DNA of 64,000 nucleotides, taken from contig PKTR01000002.1 in NCBI GenBank assembly GCA_002869065.1, forward strand, positions 1 to 64,000, read 5' to 3'. Origin of the DNA: Hyphomicrobiales bacterium. GTDB lineage: Bacteria; Pseudomonadota; Alphaproteobacteria; Rhizobiales; Rhodobiaceae. The position numbers and the translations under genes are program-made. A model generated the notes under the pieces. The model was not told where the DNA came from, ran no database searches, and saw only the letters and a list, made by a program, of their open reading frames with translations. Positions within the stretch are counted from its first letter, which is position 1; each line of letters starts with the position of its first letter. Below are positions 37,339 to 46,595 of the stretch, piece by piece.

Positions 37339-38145
37339 ATGACGGGACGTCTCAAGGACAAGGTGGCGCTGGTGGTCGGCGCGGGTTCGATTGGACCCGG
37401 CTGGGGCAACGGCAAGGCGACCTCGGTGCTGTTTGCCCGCGAAGGCGCCAAGGTCTTCTGCGTCGACATCAACATGGCAGCGGCCGAAGAGACCGCCAAA
37501 CTGATCCGCAGCGAGGGCGGCGAGGCAACGGCCTGGCAGGCCGACATTTCGCGCCATGACGACATCAAGGCGATGGTGGCCGCCTGCATGGAAACCTACG
37601 GTCGGATCGATGTGCTCGACAACAATGTCGGCATCGCCGAAGTCGGCGGCGTCGTCGAACTGCCGGAAGAGGAATGGGACCGCGTCTTCAACATCAATCT
37701 GAAGAGCGCGTTTCTCGCCATGAAGCACGTCATCCCGATCATGGAAGCGCAGGGCGGCGGCTCGATCGTCAACATCTCGTCGATCGCCTCGATCCGCTAC
37801 ACGGGCGTGCCTTACGCCACCTACTACGCGACCAAGGCGGCGATGAACCATCTGACGCGCACGACCGCCGTGCAGTACGCGCCGAAGCATGTGCGGGTGA
37901 ACGCGGTGCTGCCGGGGCTGCTGAAGACCCCCATGGTGGAAAAGGCCGTCGGGCTGGCACAGGAATATGCCGACGGTGACGTCGAGCAGATGTGGAAGGT
38001 GCGCGACGGCCAGTGCCCGATGGGCCATATGGGCGACGCGTGGGATGTCGCCTATGCGGCGCTGTTTCTGGCGTCCGACGAGTCGAAATATGTCACCGGC
38101 ATCGAACTGCTGGTCGACGGCGGCATCACGTTGAAATATTCCTGA
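37339..38145 (+). CDS. Short-chain dehydrogenase/reductase
   Basis: This 268-residue enzyme of the classical SDR type has a Rossmann glycine motif (VGAGSIGPGWGNGKA, slightly atypical), the NNVGIAE segment, the catalytic Ser in NISSIAS and the Y-x3-K pair in YYATKAAM. It ends VTGIELLVDGG, typical of the family. It would oxidise or reduce an alcohol/ketone with NAD(P). ATG 37339 has AGAGGAC upstream. Its position behind an acyl-CoA synthetase suggests a short catabolic pathway in which it acts on a hydroxyl- or oxo-intermediate. Confidence 0.92.
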   Translation: MTGRLKDKVALVVGAGSIGPGWGNGKATSVLFAREGAKVFCVDINMAAAEETAKLIRSEGGEATAWQADISRHDDIKAMVAACMETYGRIDVLDNNVGIAEVGGVVELPEEEWDRVFNINLKSAFLAMKHVIPIMEAQGGGSIVNISSIASIRYTGVPYATYYATKAAMNHLTRTTAVQYAPKHVRVNAVLPGLLKTPMVEKAVGLAQEYADGDVEQMWKVRDGQCPMGHMGDAWDVAYAALFLASDESKYVTGIELLVDGGITLKYS

Positions 38146-38180
38146 GCGGAGATTCTCACCAGACCTCCGGACGGCCCGCA

Positions 38181-38402
38181 ATGACCGACAAGAGCAAAAC
38201 CGCGCCCGCAGGCGACAACGTCGAACCGTTGCGGCGGACCCGCCCCTGCCCGATCTGTGACCAGCCGTCGAGCCGGAAGTTCTTTCCGTTCTGCTCGAAA
38301 CGCTGCGCCGATGTCGATCTGAACCGCTGGCTGACCGGCCATTACGCCGTGCCCGTCGTCGAGGAAGACGGCGGCACGAGCGGCGGCGAGGAGCCGTATT
38401 GA
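38181..38402 (+). CDS. yacG: DNA gyrase inhibitor YacG
   Basis: This 73-residue zinc protein has the pattern C-x2-C (CPICDQ) and C-x3-C (FCSKRCADVDLNRWL), which match the YacG zinc finger, with a flexible acidic C-terminus. YacG binds GyrB and reduces gyrase activity. ATG 38181 gives the usual length. It ends the conserved infA/maf/yacG block and is convergent with a MarR-like gene 17 bases away. Confidence 0.95.
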   Translation: MTDKSKTAPAGDNVEPLRRTRPCPICDQPSSRKFFPFCSKRCADVDLNRWLTGHYAVPVVEEDGGTSGGEEPY

Positions 38403-38419
38403 GGCTTTACTGAAAGCGC

Positions 38420-38872
38420 TCAGTCGTCGCCGTTGCCGTTCTGGTCGCTGACGAGGCTGCCGAGGTTTTCCTGCATGGCGGCAAAGACGGCCGCAAGCGC
38501 CGACAGCCCTTCGGGCTTGGTGCCGACGAGGACTTCGGCGGCCAGGCGGCGTTCAACCGCCATCGCTTCTGCAAGCTTGGCGCGACCGCCATCGAGCATG
38601 GCAATGGCGTTGCCCTTCGGCTTGTTCGGCATCGCCATCTTGGCAATCCATTCCTGATTGATGAATTCCTGCAGGATGGCATTGTTGGTCTGGCGCGAGC
38701 CGGTCGCCGGCCACTGCACGAGGAACCGCCACGGCCGACCGTCCCAGTCGGCGGCGGCCTGCAGCAGAACATAGCTTTCCGCCGTCAGTCCGATGGATTG
38801 CAGCCTCTCGTCGAAGACGGTCTTGAACAGTTGTGCGGATTGCAGAAGATCACTTGCGAATGTGGCAGCCAT
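38420..38872 (-). CDS. MarR-like winged-helix protein (tentative)
   Basis: This 150-residue soluble protein has helix-rich ends and a central segment (LTAESYVLLQAAADWDGRPW, then TNNAILQEFINQEWIAKM) that could form a winged helix followed by a wing with MPNKPKGNAIAMLDGG. These are features of MarR-type regulators, with long dimerisation helices at both ends. The match is weak, so the function is not certain. It is single, on the minus strand, and converges with yacG. Confidence 0.6.
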   Translation of the reverse strand: MAATFASDLLQSAQLFKTVFDERLQSIGLTAESYVLLQAAADWDGRPWRFLVQWPATGSRQTNNAILQEFINQEWIAKMAMPNKPKGNAIAMLDGGRAKLAEAMAVERRLAAEVLVGTKPEGLSALAAVFAAMQENLGSLVSDQNGNGDD

Positions 38873-39140
38873 CGCGAAACGTCTCGCCCCCTGGAAAACG
38901 GTTGCCTGGTCTTCGGCCCCCGGTTCGGGGCCGGAACGCCGTGCGAATCAGCGACTCGCCAAGGCGTCCATATGGTGTCGGCTATAGCATGGCTCGGCGG
39001 CGATGCCATAGAAGCGACAAATTCAATCCGACACAGAGCGCTGGCAAAACCGGCGCCGTCGAATCGACAGGTCTGTCATTATTCTGCCGGCAACCGCCGG
39101 CATTTTCCCGGCCAACCGGATCTACGAAGGATTTCTGCCC

Positions 39141-39713
39141 GTGACGTTCAATCTCGCGTTTCCCCTGCCGTTCCGCGCCGTCCGGCGCGTTGGCATTGCG
39201 GCCTGCGCCATTGCCGCCCTGTCGGCTGCGGCCCCCGTTCCGGCGAGCGCCGATGCCGGCACCGATTTCCTCGCTGCGATCTCCGGCTCTTTCAAGGGCC
39301 GAGGGGTCGTTCGTGAAAGTGCGGACAAGGCGCCCGAGAACGTCATCTGCCAGCTGACCAGCACGCTGGCGCGCGACGGAACGCTTTTGAAGAACAGCGG
39401 CAAGTGCGCCGGCGCACAGGCGAAGATCAAGGTTGCCGGTTCGCTCGGCTATCTCGCCAATACCGGCCAGCTGACCGGCAGCCTTCTGACGACCGGCAGC
39501 CAGGACGGCACGACCAAATCGACCGGCAAGCCGACCGGCTCGGGCGCGACGTTCACCACCGTCACCTTCGACAACCGCCAGACCGTGATCGCACGCGGCA
39601 AGGTGACGATCACGCTGAAGGGCAAGAGCAGCTACCGACTTGTCGTTAGCGTTACCGAGGTATCGTCCGGCAAGACCTTCACGGCGGCCGATTTCACCTT
39701 CAACCGTCGCTGA
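39141..39713 (+). CDS. Hypothetical secreted protein
   Basis: This 190-residue protein has a long signal peptide (RAVRRVGIAACAIAALSAAAP, cleavage probably after SADA). The mature part is a beta-rich domain with many Thr/Ser/Gly-Lys repeats (GKVTITLKGKSS, LTGSLLTTGS), perhaps a small beta-barrel. GTG 39141 is used, with GAAGGA upstream. No family recognised. It lies 420 bases before hemA on the same strand but without visible coupling. Confidence 0.7.
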   Translation: MTFNLAFPLPFRAVRRVGIAACAIAALSAAAPVPASADAGTDFLAAISGSFKGRGVVRESADKAPENVICQLTSTLARDGTLLKNSGKCAGAQAKIKVAGSLGYLANTGQLTGSLLTTGSQDGTTKSTGKPTGSGATFTTVTFDNRQTVIARGKVTITLKGKSSYRLVVSVTEVSSGKTFTAADFTFNRR

Positions 39714-40132
39714 TCGCGGCTCCGGGGAAACGCCGCGTCAATTCAGGGACCTCGCGCCGTTTCGTCTGGCCCGGGGTGTCCCCGGGAACGGCATCGTTGC
39801 CGTATCCTTCGCGAGCAAGCCGCAAGGCGACTGAAATTCGGCTCGGAAAACGACATTAATTGTCGTCGATCAATTCGAGCGGCTCCAAAATAAGGCAAAT
39901 ACCGCTCTAGACTGTTCAACGAACTTGGACATTCTATCCGCGTATCCGAAGCGGCATTTACGACGAGAGTTCGGGTTTCCCGACGGGGGATGAAAGGCAA
40001 ACCTCCCTCAGTCTCAAATGCTTCGGATGCTTTGTGTTTTCGCAGTTGCACAACAACGCGGCATTCTGACCGTTAGACTTTTGCAGCCGGAAACACTAGG
40101 GTTTCGCGTGAGGGGCAATTGAAGGCGGAAAG
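39714..40132. other. Region upstream of hemA with weak FixK/FNR-like box
   Basis: A 419-base gap without a convincing gene. It contains TTGTCGTCGATCAA at 39860-39873, which matches the FNR/FixK consensus TTGAT-N4-ATCAA at eight of ten conserved positions. It lies about 260 bases before the hemA start; oxygen control of hemA is known in related bacteria, but this site is unproven. Confidence 0.4.
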
Positions 40133-41407
40133 ATGAATTACAACGCATTCTTTCAGAGCGCCGTGGACGCGCTTAAGGACGAAAAGCGCTACCGCGTCTT
40201 CGCGGATCTCGAACGCATGGCCGGTCGATTTCCGCGCGCGATTTGGCGCAAGGACGGCGTCGAAAAGGAAATCACCGTCTGGTGTTCGAACGACTATCTC
40301 GGCATGGGGCAGCACCCGTCCGTGATGGGCGCGCTGCGCGACACGGTCGGGCGCATGGGCGCCGGTGCCGGTGGCACACGCAACATTTCGGGCACCAACC
40401 ATCCGCTGGTTCAGCTCGAGAACGAGCTGTCCGATCTGCACAACAAGGAATCGGCGCTGGTCTTCACCTCCGGTTTCGTTTCGAACGAAGCCGCGATCTC
40501 GACCATCGCACGGCTGCTGCCGGACTGTCTGATCCTGTCCGACCAGCTCAACCACGCCTCGATGATCGAGGGCGTGCGCCGCTCGGGCATGCACAAGCAG
40601 GTGTTCCGTCACAATGACGTCGAACATCTCGAAGAGCTGCTCAAGGCGGCCGGCAAGGAACGCGCCAAGCTGATCGTGTTCGAATCGGTCTACTCGATGG
40701 ACGGCGATATCGGCCCGATCGAGAAGATCTGCGATCTCGCCGACAAGTACGGCGCAATGACCTATATCGACGAAGTGCATGCGGTCGGCATGTATGGCCC
40801 GCGCGGCGGCGGCATTGCCGATCGCGAAGGCCTGATGGACCGCCTCGACGTCATCGAGGGCACGCTCGCCAAGGCGTTCGGCGTTCTCGGCGGCTACATC
40901 ACCTCGACCTCTGCGATCGTCGATGCGGTGCGCTCCTACGCGCCGGGCTTCATCTTCACGACCGCCCTGCCGCCCGGCCTGTGCGCCGCGGCAACGGCTT
41001 CGATCCAACATCTGAAGGCATCGAACGCGGAACGCGAAGGCCAGCAGCGTCAGGCGCAGCGCGCCAAGGACGTTCTGTCCGCCGCCGGCCTGCCGGTGAT
41101 GCCGTCGGAAACGCACATCGTTCCGGTGCTGGTCGGCGATCCGGAGAAGTGCAAGCGGGCGAGCGATCTGCTGCTCGAGAAGCACGGCATCTACATCCAG
41201 CCGATCAACTACCCGACCGTGCCGCGCGGCACCGAACGGCTGCGCGTCACGCCGACGCCGTTCCACGATGACGCGCTGATCGACCATCTGTGCGACGCGC
41301 TGTGCGACGTGTGGGCGGAACTCGGCCTGGAGCGGGCACCGTCGAACCACGCAAATGAGCCGGACGCAGCCAAGAAGGTCGCGATCTTCCCGGCCGCGGG
41401 TGGCTGA
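40133..41407 (+). CDS. hemA: 5-aminolevulinate synthase
   Basis: This 424-residue PLP enzyme condenses glycine with succinyl-CoA to 5-aminolevulinate, the first step of haem synthesis by the Shemin route. Key segments are [10 protein letters not shown], the Gly-rich [27 protein letters not shown] and Lys248 in GTLAKAFG, the PLP-binding lysine at the same number as in Rhodobacter. ATG 40133 has GGCGGAAAG upstream. A strong terminator follows. Together with hemN nearby it provides haem for the cbb3 oxidase. Confidence 0.97.
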   Translation: MNYNAFFQSAVDALKDEKRYRVFADLERMAGRFPRAIWRKDGVEKEITVWCSNDYLGMGQHPSVMGALRDTVGRMGAGAGGTRNISGTNHPLVQLENELSDLHNKESALVFTSGFVSNEAAISTIARLLPDCLILSDQLNHASMIEGVRRSGMHKQVFRHNDVEHLEELLKAAGKERAKLIVFESVYSMDGDIGPIEKICDLADKYGAMTYIDEVHAVGMYGPRGGGIADREGLMDRLDVIEGTLAKAFGVLGGYITSTSAIVDAVRSYAPGFIFTTALPPGLCAAATASIQHLKASNAEREGQQRQAQRAKDVLSAAGLPVMPSETHIVPVLVGDPEKCKRASDLLLEKHGIYIQPINYPTVPRGTERLRVTPTPFHDDALIDHLCDALCDVWAELGLERAPSNHANEPDAAKKVAIFPAAGG

Positions 41408-41442
41408 GCGTCCGACCCGGACCAGATGTGAACGAGATTGAG

Positions 41443-41481
41443 CTGGCGCGCTCCGAACCCGGGGCGCGCCAGTTTTCTTTT
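41443..41481 (+). terminator. Intrinsic terminator of hemA
   Basis: A perfect 9-bp stem (CTGGCGCGC with its complement, 41443-41451 and 41464-41472) is followed by TTTTCTTTT. It starts 36 bases after the hemA stop. Confidence 0.85.
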
Positions 41482-41834
41482 GTCGCAGTCCCTTCGCGCC
41501 GGACGCCCTTGAATCGTCGCAATGCGAGGCGCACATTGGGGCCATCGGGTCGGAAAACCCGCATCGTTGCGAGAACCAAACGGGCATTGCCCCGTTGCGC
41601 GTTCGACGCAACCAACCGAATGGAGATTTTTTGCTTGTCGTTGTCTCTCTCGCCGGGATCGTGAGCCAGAACGCTTAAGCGGTTTCGGGCGCCGTAACCT
41701 ATTGGGCGCCAAATCCGTTTCTTCCGGCTTCTCTCGGCATGGCTTGACCCGAAACGCGCCGCTTGCCCGGCTGTTTCGGAACGATGTGTTTTGCCTTGCG
41801 GCGGGGTTCCGCCCACATCCTTCTTGAGAGACCA
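41482..41834. other. Intergenic region between hemA and rsgA
   Basis: About 350 bases after the hemA terminator. No gene is supported; frames here lack ribosome sites. The rsgA promoter presumably lies in the 3' part. Confidence 0.4.
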
Positions 41835-42896
41835 ATGAGCGACCAAATCTCCGACCTGTCCGGCCTCGGCTGGACCGCCTTCTATTCCTCGCAACTCGAC
41901 GCCAACGACCTCGCCACCGGCGTTCCGGTGCGCGTCACGGAAGTTCATCGCAGCCGCATCCACATCATCGGGCCGGGCATCGAGAGCGATCTGCCGCCCT
42001 ATCGCGCCTCGGACGATGACGAGGACGTGGCCACCGTCGGCGACTGGCTGATGCTCGACCGGGAAACCGGGCGGGTGCGGTGGCGGCTCGGCCGGCGCAG
42101 CCTGTTCAAGCGGCGGGCACCGGGCACCGGCCGCAAGCTGCAACTGATCGCCGCCAATGTGGACACGCTGTTCATCGTCACGTCGTGCAATCAGGATTTC
42201 AAAATCGCCCGGCTGGAACGCTACCTGGCGCTCGCGCGCGAGGCCGACGTGACGCCGGTCGTCGTGCTGACCAAGGCCGATCTGAGTGACACAGCGGACG
42301 AGTATGCCGATGCGGTCACGAAAGCCCTGCCCGGCGTGTTCACTGAAACGCTCGATGCCCGCGATCCGCAAAGCGCCGGCCGCCTCGCGGTCTGGTGCGG
42401 GCGGGGGCAAACCGTTGCCTTCGTCGGATCCTCCGGCGTCGGCAAGTCGACGCTGATCAACAGCCTGCTCGGCGACGCTGCCATCGCCACGCAGGGCATC
42501 CGCGAGGATGATGCCAAGGGCCGTCACACAACCACGGGCCGCGCGCTCTATCGGCTCGGATCCGGCGGCTGGCTGATGGACACGCCGGGGATGCGCGAAT
42601 TGCAGCTCACCGACGTGCAGGACGGGCTCGACGACGTGTTCTCCGATGTCACAACGCTCGCCCATTCTTGCCGCTTTGCCGACTGCCGGCACGACGGCGA
42701 GCCGGGCTGTGCGGTTGAGGCGGCGATTGCGGCCGGAGAGCTCGACCCGGTACGGCTTGCCCATTTCAACAAGCTCATGGCCGAAGAGGCCTTCAACAGC
42801 GCAACGCTGGCCGAGCGGCGGCAGCGCGGCAAGGCGTTCGGCAAGATGGTCAAGCAGGTGATGAAGGACAAGCGCCACTTTCGCGAGCGGGAGTGA
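41835..42896 (+). CDS. rsgA: Ribosome small subunit-dependent GTPase A
   Basis: This 353-residue circularly permuted GTPase helps mature the 30S ribosomal subunit. The N-terminal OB domain is followed by the G motifs in permuted order: G4 (LTKADL), then G1 (GSSGVGKST) and G3 (MDTPGMRE). It ends with the zinc knuckle in CRFADCRHDGEPGC. ATG 41835 is the natural start. It is a single gene convergent with a hypothetical minus-strand gene. Confidence 0.95.
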   Translation: MSDQISDLSGLGWTAFYSSQLDANDLATGVPVRVTEVHRSRIHIIGPGIESDLPPYRASDDDEDVATVGDWLMLDRETGRVRWRLGRRSLFKRRAPGTGRKLQLIAANVDTLFIVTSCNQDFKIARLERYLALAREADVTPVVVLTKADLSDTADEYADAVTKALPGVFTETLDARDPQSAGRLAVWCGRGQTVAFVGSSGVGKSTLINSLLGDAAIATQGIREDDAKGRHTTTGRALYRLGSGGWLMDTPGMRELQLTDVQDGLDDVFSDVTTLAHSCRFADCRHDGEPGCAVEAAIAAGELDPVRLAHFNKLMAEEAFNSATLAERRQRGKAFGKMVKQVMKDKRHFRERE

Positions 42897-42904
42897 CGCG
42901 GTGT

Positions 42905-43309
42905 TCACACGGTGATGTCGAGGATCTGTCCGGCGGCCTTCGGGTCCGCCGGCGGAGTCTGCGTCCATGTGCTCGGATCGGCGGGATCGAAACGTGTCTG
43001 GCGAGCGGCCTCGGCGTTGTTGTCTGTGTTGGGCGCTGTCACGGTGCCCTGCCCGCGCGCGTCGTCGGCCGGCGGTGCCTGAACCTCGTTCGTCTGGACG
43101 CGGCGCAGCGCCGATTGCAGGTCCTTGATTTGCGTCTCGAGCTTTTCCTTGTCGCCCTCGCAGGTGGTGCATTCGAGCTCACCACGAGCAGACTGGATTT
43201 CGGCCTTGATGCGCTGCTCCTCGCCACGCGGCGACGCGCCGGCAGCGGGGGTGCCGCCGGAGGTGAGAAACGCGCTGGAATTGCCGACTGCCGAGACCAT
43301 TGCGGCCAT
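42905..43309 (-). CDS. Hypothetical coiled-coil protein
   Basis: This 134-residue protein has a polar N-terminus, a coiled coil at about residues 28-72 (EEQRIKAEIQSARGELECTT, followed by KEKLETQIKDLQSALRRV) with a C-x2-C pair (CTTC), and a Pro/Thr-rich C-terminal tail. No signal peptide, no family recognised. ATG 43309 is used; ATG 43300 would also fit. It lies beyond ccoS at the end of the cbb3 block, 8 bases past rsgA on the opposite strand. Confidence 0.6.
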   Translation of the reverse strand: MAAMVSAVGNSSAFLTSGGTPAAGASPRGEEQRIKAEIQSARGELECTTCEGDKEKLETQIKDLQSALRRVQTNEVQAPPADDARGQGTVTAPNTDNNAEAARQTRFDPADPSTWTQTPPADPKAAGQILDITV

Positions 43310-43486
43310 GCCTCTTGGGGCTGTGCACCGCGCGTTTTCGCGCGGGCGGCTGCATATGCCTTTCAGTGTTCGGCGGATCGGTTAAGGAGGTATTGCCGCG
43401 CTCAGCCGCAGCCGGCGATCTCACGCAGAGGTGACCGGGTGTGAGGCGAAATTGGGCGAAACCGGGAGGAAACCGCCCTCCCCGGC

Positions 43487-43651
43487 CTATTTATGCCGCC
43501 GATCTTCCGGCAGATCATCGTCCTGCAGCACCCGCCAGGCGGCCCCGTCGAGGTCATCGAACTGGTTCGTCTTCAGCGCCCACAGAAAGGCGGCGAGCGC
43601 AACGCCGCCCAGGCCGAGCGCAATCGGGATCAGATAGATCAGGACGTCCAT
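43487..43651 (-). CDS. ccoS: cbb3 oxidase maturation protein CcoS/FixS
   Basis: This 54-residue protein has one membrane helix (LIYLIPIALGLGGVALAAFLWAL) followed by the CcoS-type motif QFDDLDGAAWRVL and an acidic tail. CcoS is needed to insert haem b and copper into CcoN. ATG 43651 is the first in-frame start, 43 bases after the stop of the small secreted protein. It is the last gene of the cco assembly group. Confidence 0.9.
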   Translation of the reverse strand: MDVLIYLIPIALGLGGVALAAFLWALKTNQFDDLDGAAWRVLQDDDLPEDRRHK

Positions 43652-43694
43652 GACTTGCTTTCCTGGCCTTCCCGAGAAGGCCCTTTCATCCGTT

Positions 43695-44057
43695 CTATTC
43701 GAGCACCCAGGTACCCTGATTGTAGGCGCGGCCCCGGACGATGATCCGGTTGTGCCACGTCAGGTTCATACCGCGGTTGCGGTACTGACGGTTCTTGCGG
43801 GCAAATCCGTTGTCATCCCATCCGTGGTGGGATGCGAAGTTGAAGCCCGGCCAGGGAAACGGCCGAAAGTCGGCGCGATACTGCACCGCGCCGCGCGAGA
43901 GCCGCGCCTCGACCCGCGCCGGGTAGCGCTGCTGCGACAGGTGGCGCTCGAAAATCGCCTGATATTCGTCGCTTGATACCCAGGTCGACCAGGCCGCGCT
44001 GGCGGTCGCCGGCAACAAGGAAACACACACCACCACCCACGCGAACAGCGTCTTCAT
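43695..44057 (-). CDS. Secreted bacterial-tandem-repeat-1-like protein between ccoI and ccoS
   Basis: This 120-residue protein has a signal peptide (MKTLFAWVVVCVSLLPATASA) and a mature part of about 100 residues. That part resembles one unit of the bacterial tandem repeat 1 domain (SSDEYQAIFERHLSQQRYP, then Arg/Tyr-rich strands ending RGRAYNQGTWV). AGGGGAAAG precedes ATG 44057. Such a gene is not a usual part of cco operons. Whether it binds haem, copper or something unrelated is unknown; an assembly role is possible by position. Confidence 0.65.
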   Translation of the reverse strand: MKTLFAWVVVCVSLLPATASAAWSTWVSSDEYQAIFERHLSQQRYPARVEARLSRGAVQYRADFRPFPWPGFNFASHHGWDDNGFARKNRQYRNRGMNLTWHNRIIVRGRAYNQGTWVLE

Positions 44058-44216
44058 TCGACTTTCCCCTCGATGTTGCTCCGTCCCTCCAACGCGACCG
44101 TCCAACTTCGCGAACCGGAAGAACCTTTGCATTCAGATCGGGCGGCAAAGCCGCTGTCAACAAATATGCCCCGAGTGTTCGTTCAAATTACGTCAGGTCC
44201 CTACGCCAAGGCCCGG

Positions 44217-46532
44217 TCACCGGGACGCGCCCCCGGAGCCGATTTCCGGTGACTCGTCGAGAGACGGCAGAGGAACCGGGCAGGCCTGTTCCGTCGGGCG
44301 CGCCGGTGCGGCGAGCCGGTCGGCCAGATCGTCGGTCGGCAGCTTGTCAAACAGGCGCAGCCGCAGCGCGTTCGAGGTCACGACGATCGAGGATCCCGAC
44401 ATGGCGAGCGCGGCGACAAGCGGCGTGACCGCGCCGGCAACGGCGAACGGCACGGCAATGACGTTGTAGAGAGCCGCGAGCACCAGGTTCTGAACCATCG
44501 CGCCATGGGCACGGCGGGCGATCCTGAGCGCGTCGGAGACCGGGAAGAGCCGCTCGCCGAGGAACACGGCATCGGCCGCTGCCTGGCTGAGATGCACCGC
44601 GGTGACAGGCGATAGCGAGACATGGGCTGCGGCAAGGGCCGGCGCGTCGTTGAGGCCGTCGCCGACCATCAGCACCTTGCGGCCCTCGGCGGCGAGCGCT
44701 TCGAGGCGGGCAATCTTTCCGGTCGGATCAAGGCCGGCCTGCCACTCGGAAACGCCGAGCGTATCGGCAACGGCCGTAACGGCCGGTTCGCGGTCGCCCG
44801 ACAGGATCTCGACGCGGTAGCCGCCCTCGACCAGTGTCCGGACGGTATCAGCCGCGTCGATGCGCAGCTCCTGCTCTAGCGCGAACAGGACGGGCATCGC
44901 GTCACCGGCGCGCATGGCGAGCATCGAGGCACTCGGATGCGCGGCGCGGAAGGTCTCGAGCGTTGCCTCCTCGACGTCACAGAATTTCGGACTGCCGAGG
45001 CGGTGCAACACACCATCGACTTCGACCTCGACCCCAAGACCCGCCTCTTCGCGCGCGTTCTCGAACGGCATATTGGCCGCGGAGGCGCCGGCCAGCGCCA
45101 CGGCGAGCGGATGCCGGCTCGACAGGGCGAGGCGTCCGGCAAGCGCGAAATCGGCGGGTGCGATTTCAGCAGCATTGACGAGGCTCGGAACCGGTTGCGT
45201 CAGCGTGCCCGTCTTGTCGAAAACGATGGTGTCGACGGCGGCGAGCCGCTCGATGGCGTCGCCGGAATGCAACAACACGCCACGGCGGAACAGGAGCCCG
45301 CTGGTGACGACCTGCACGGCGGGAATGGCGAGGCCGAGGGCGCAGGGGCAGGTGATGATGAGGACCGAGATCGCCACCACGAGGGACGGCTGCCAGCCGA
45401 TACCCCAGGCCCACCAGAACAGGAAGGTGGCGGCGGCGGCACCGTGGACCAGCGGCGCGTAATACTGCGCGGCGCGGTCGGCGAGACGGACATAGGTCGA
45501 CTTCGCCTGCGAGGCGGTCTCCAGGAGCTTGGTGACTTCGTCGAGCAGCGTGCCCGTCGCGGCAGCGCTGACGCGGATCTCAAGTGCGCCGCTGCCGTTC
45601 AAGGTGCCGGCATAGACCCGCTCGCCGGCTTTGACAGCGGCCAGCGCGGTTTCGCCGGTCACGAGACTCTGGTCGATCTCCGAGGTGCCCGTCTCGATGA
45701 TGCCGTCGACGGAGACGCGCTCGCCGGGGCGCACCAGCACGATATCGCCCGGATCGACCTTGGACAGCGGTACGTCGCGCAGCACACCGTCGGCGCTCTT
45801 CTTGGTCGCCGTCTCGGCGCGCAGGGTCGCGAGGTTTTCGGCGAAGGAGCGCGTGCGGCGGCGCATGTTCTGATCGAAGAAGCGGCCGACGAGGAGGAAA
45901 AACAGCAGCATCACGGCGCTGTCGAAATAGGCATCCTCGGCGTGCTGGAAGACTTGCAGGACCGAAAGCGAGAGCGCCAGAAACACGCCAATGGTGATCG
46001 GCACATCCATATTCAGGCTGCGCGCCCGCAAGGCGTGCCAGGCGCTGACGTAAAACGGACGACCCGCATAGACCGCAGTCGGCAGCGCGATCAGGCCGGA
46101 AATCCAGTGGAAGAAGTCACGCGTCTCGGGTTCGATGCCGGACACGTTGCCCGACCACACCGATATCGACAGCAGCATGATGTTCATCGCGGCAAAGCCC
46201 GCGACGGCGAGGCAGCGCAGCAGCATGCGCGTCATCGCGTCTTCTTCGCTCGACCGCCGCGAAGGGTCGAACGGATGCGCGCGATAGCCAAGCCGCTCGA
46301 CCATGTTGACGATCTGGTCGGCGTCGGCCTCGGTCTCGTCCCACTCGACGGCGAGGCGATGGGTGGTCAGGTTGAGGCGCGCCTGGGTGACGCCGGGGAC
46401 CGAGGACAGGCCACGCTCGATCTTCGTCATGCAGGCAGCGCAATGCACACCCTCGACGGCAAGATCCATGTGGAGCTTGTCGTCATCGGTGGGCGTCGCG
46501 AAGGCGCTCCAATCGCGAAGGGGGGCGTTCAT
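44217..46532 (-). CDS. ccoI: Copper P-type ATPase CcoI/FixI
   Basis: This 771-residue P1B ATPase exports copper towards the periplasm for CuB of the cbb3 oxidase. It has an N-terminal metal-binding domain with Cys31/Cys34 (GVHCAACMTK), eight hydrophobic segments, the CPC ion motif in TCPCALGLAIP, the phosphorylation motif DKTGTLT, the HP motif SSRHPLA and the hinge GDGLNDAPAL. ATG 46532 is preferred to a GTG at 46577 because it has GAGTGG upstream. It follows ccoH after 63 bases and precedes the secreted protein and ccoS. Confidence 0.95.
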   Translation of the reverse strand: MNAPLRDWSAFATPTDDDKLHMDLAVEGVHCAACMTKIERGLSSVPGVTQARLNLTTHRLAVEWDETEADADQIVNMVERLGYRAHPFDPSRRSSEEDAMTRMLLRCLAVAGFAAMNIMLLSISVWSGNVSGIEPETRDFFHWISGLIALPTAVYAGRPFYVSAWHALRARSLNMDVPITIGVFLALSLSVLQVFQHAEDAYFDSAVMLLFFLLVGRFFDQNMRRRTRSFAENLATLRAETATKKSADGVLRDVPLSKVDPGDIVLVRPGERVSVDGIIETGTSEIDQSLVTGETALAAVKAGERVYAGTLNGSGALEIRVSAAATGTLLDEVTKLLETASQAKSTYVRLADRAAQYYAPLVHGAAAATFLFWWAWGIGWQPSLVVAISVLIITCPCALGLAIPAVQVVTSGLLFRRGVLLHSGDAIERLAAVDTIVFDKTGTLTQPVPSLVNAAEIAPADFALAGRLALSSRHPLAVALAGASAANMPFENAREEAGLGVEVEVDGVLHRLGSPKFCDVEEATLETFRAAHPSASMLAMRAGDAMPVLFALEQELRIDAADTVRTLVEGGYRVEILSGDREPAVTAVADTLGVSEWQAGLDPTGKIARLEALAAEGRKVLMVGDGLNDAPALAAAHVSLSPVTAVHLSQAAADAVFLGERLFPVSDALRIARRAHGAMVQNLVLAALYNVIAVPFAVAGAVTPLVAALAMSGSSIVVTSNALRLRLFDKLPTDDLADRLAAPARPTEQACPVPLPSLDESPEIGSGGASR

Positions 46533-46595
46533 GGCCGGCCACTCTGCGGTTTGAACGGGAACCCGGATCGCGGACACACGGTCCGCGGCCGGCCC

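Noticed and set aside
41247-43172. 641-codon open frame on the minus strand
   Set aside because: Antisense to rsgA and the hemA 3' end; no ribosome site or family features.
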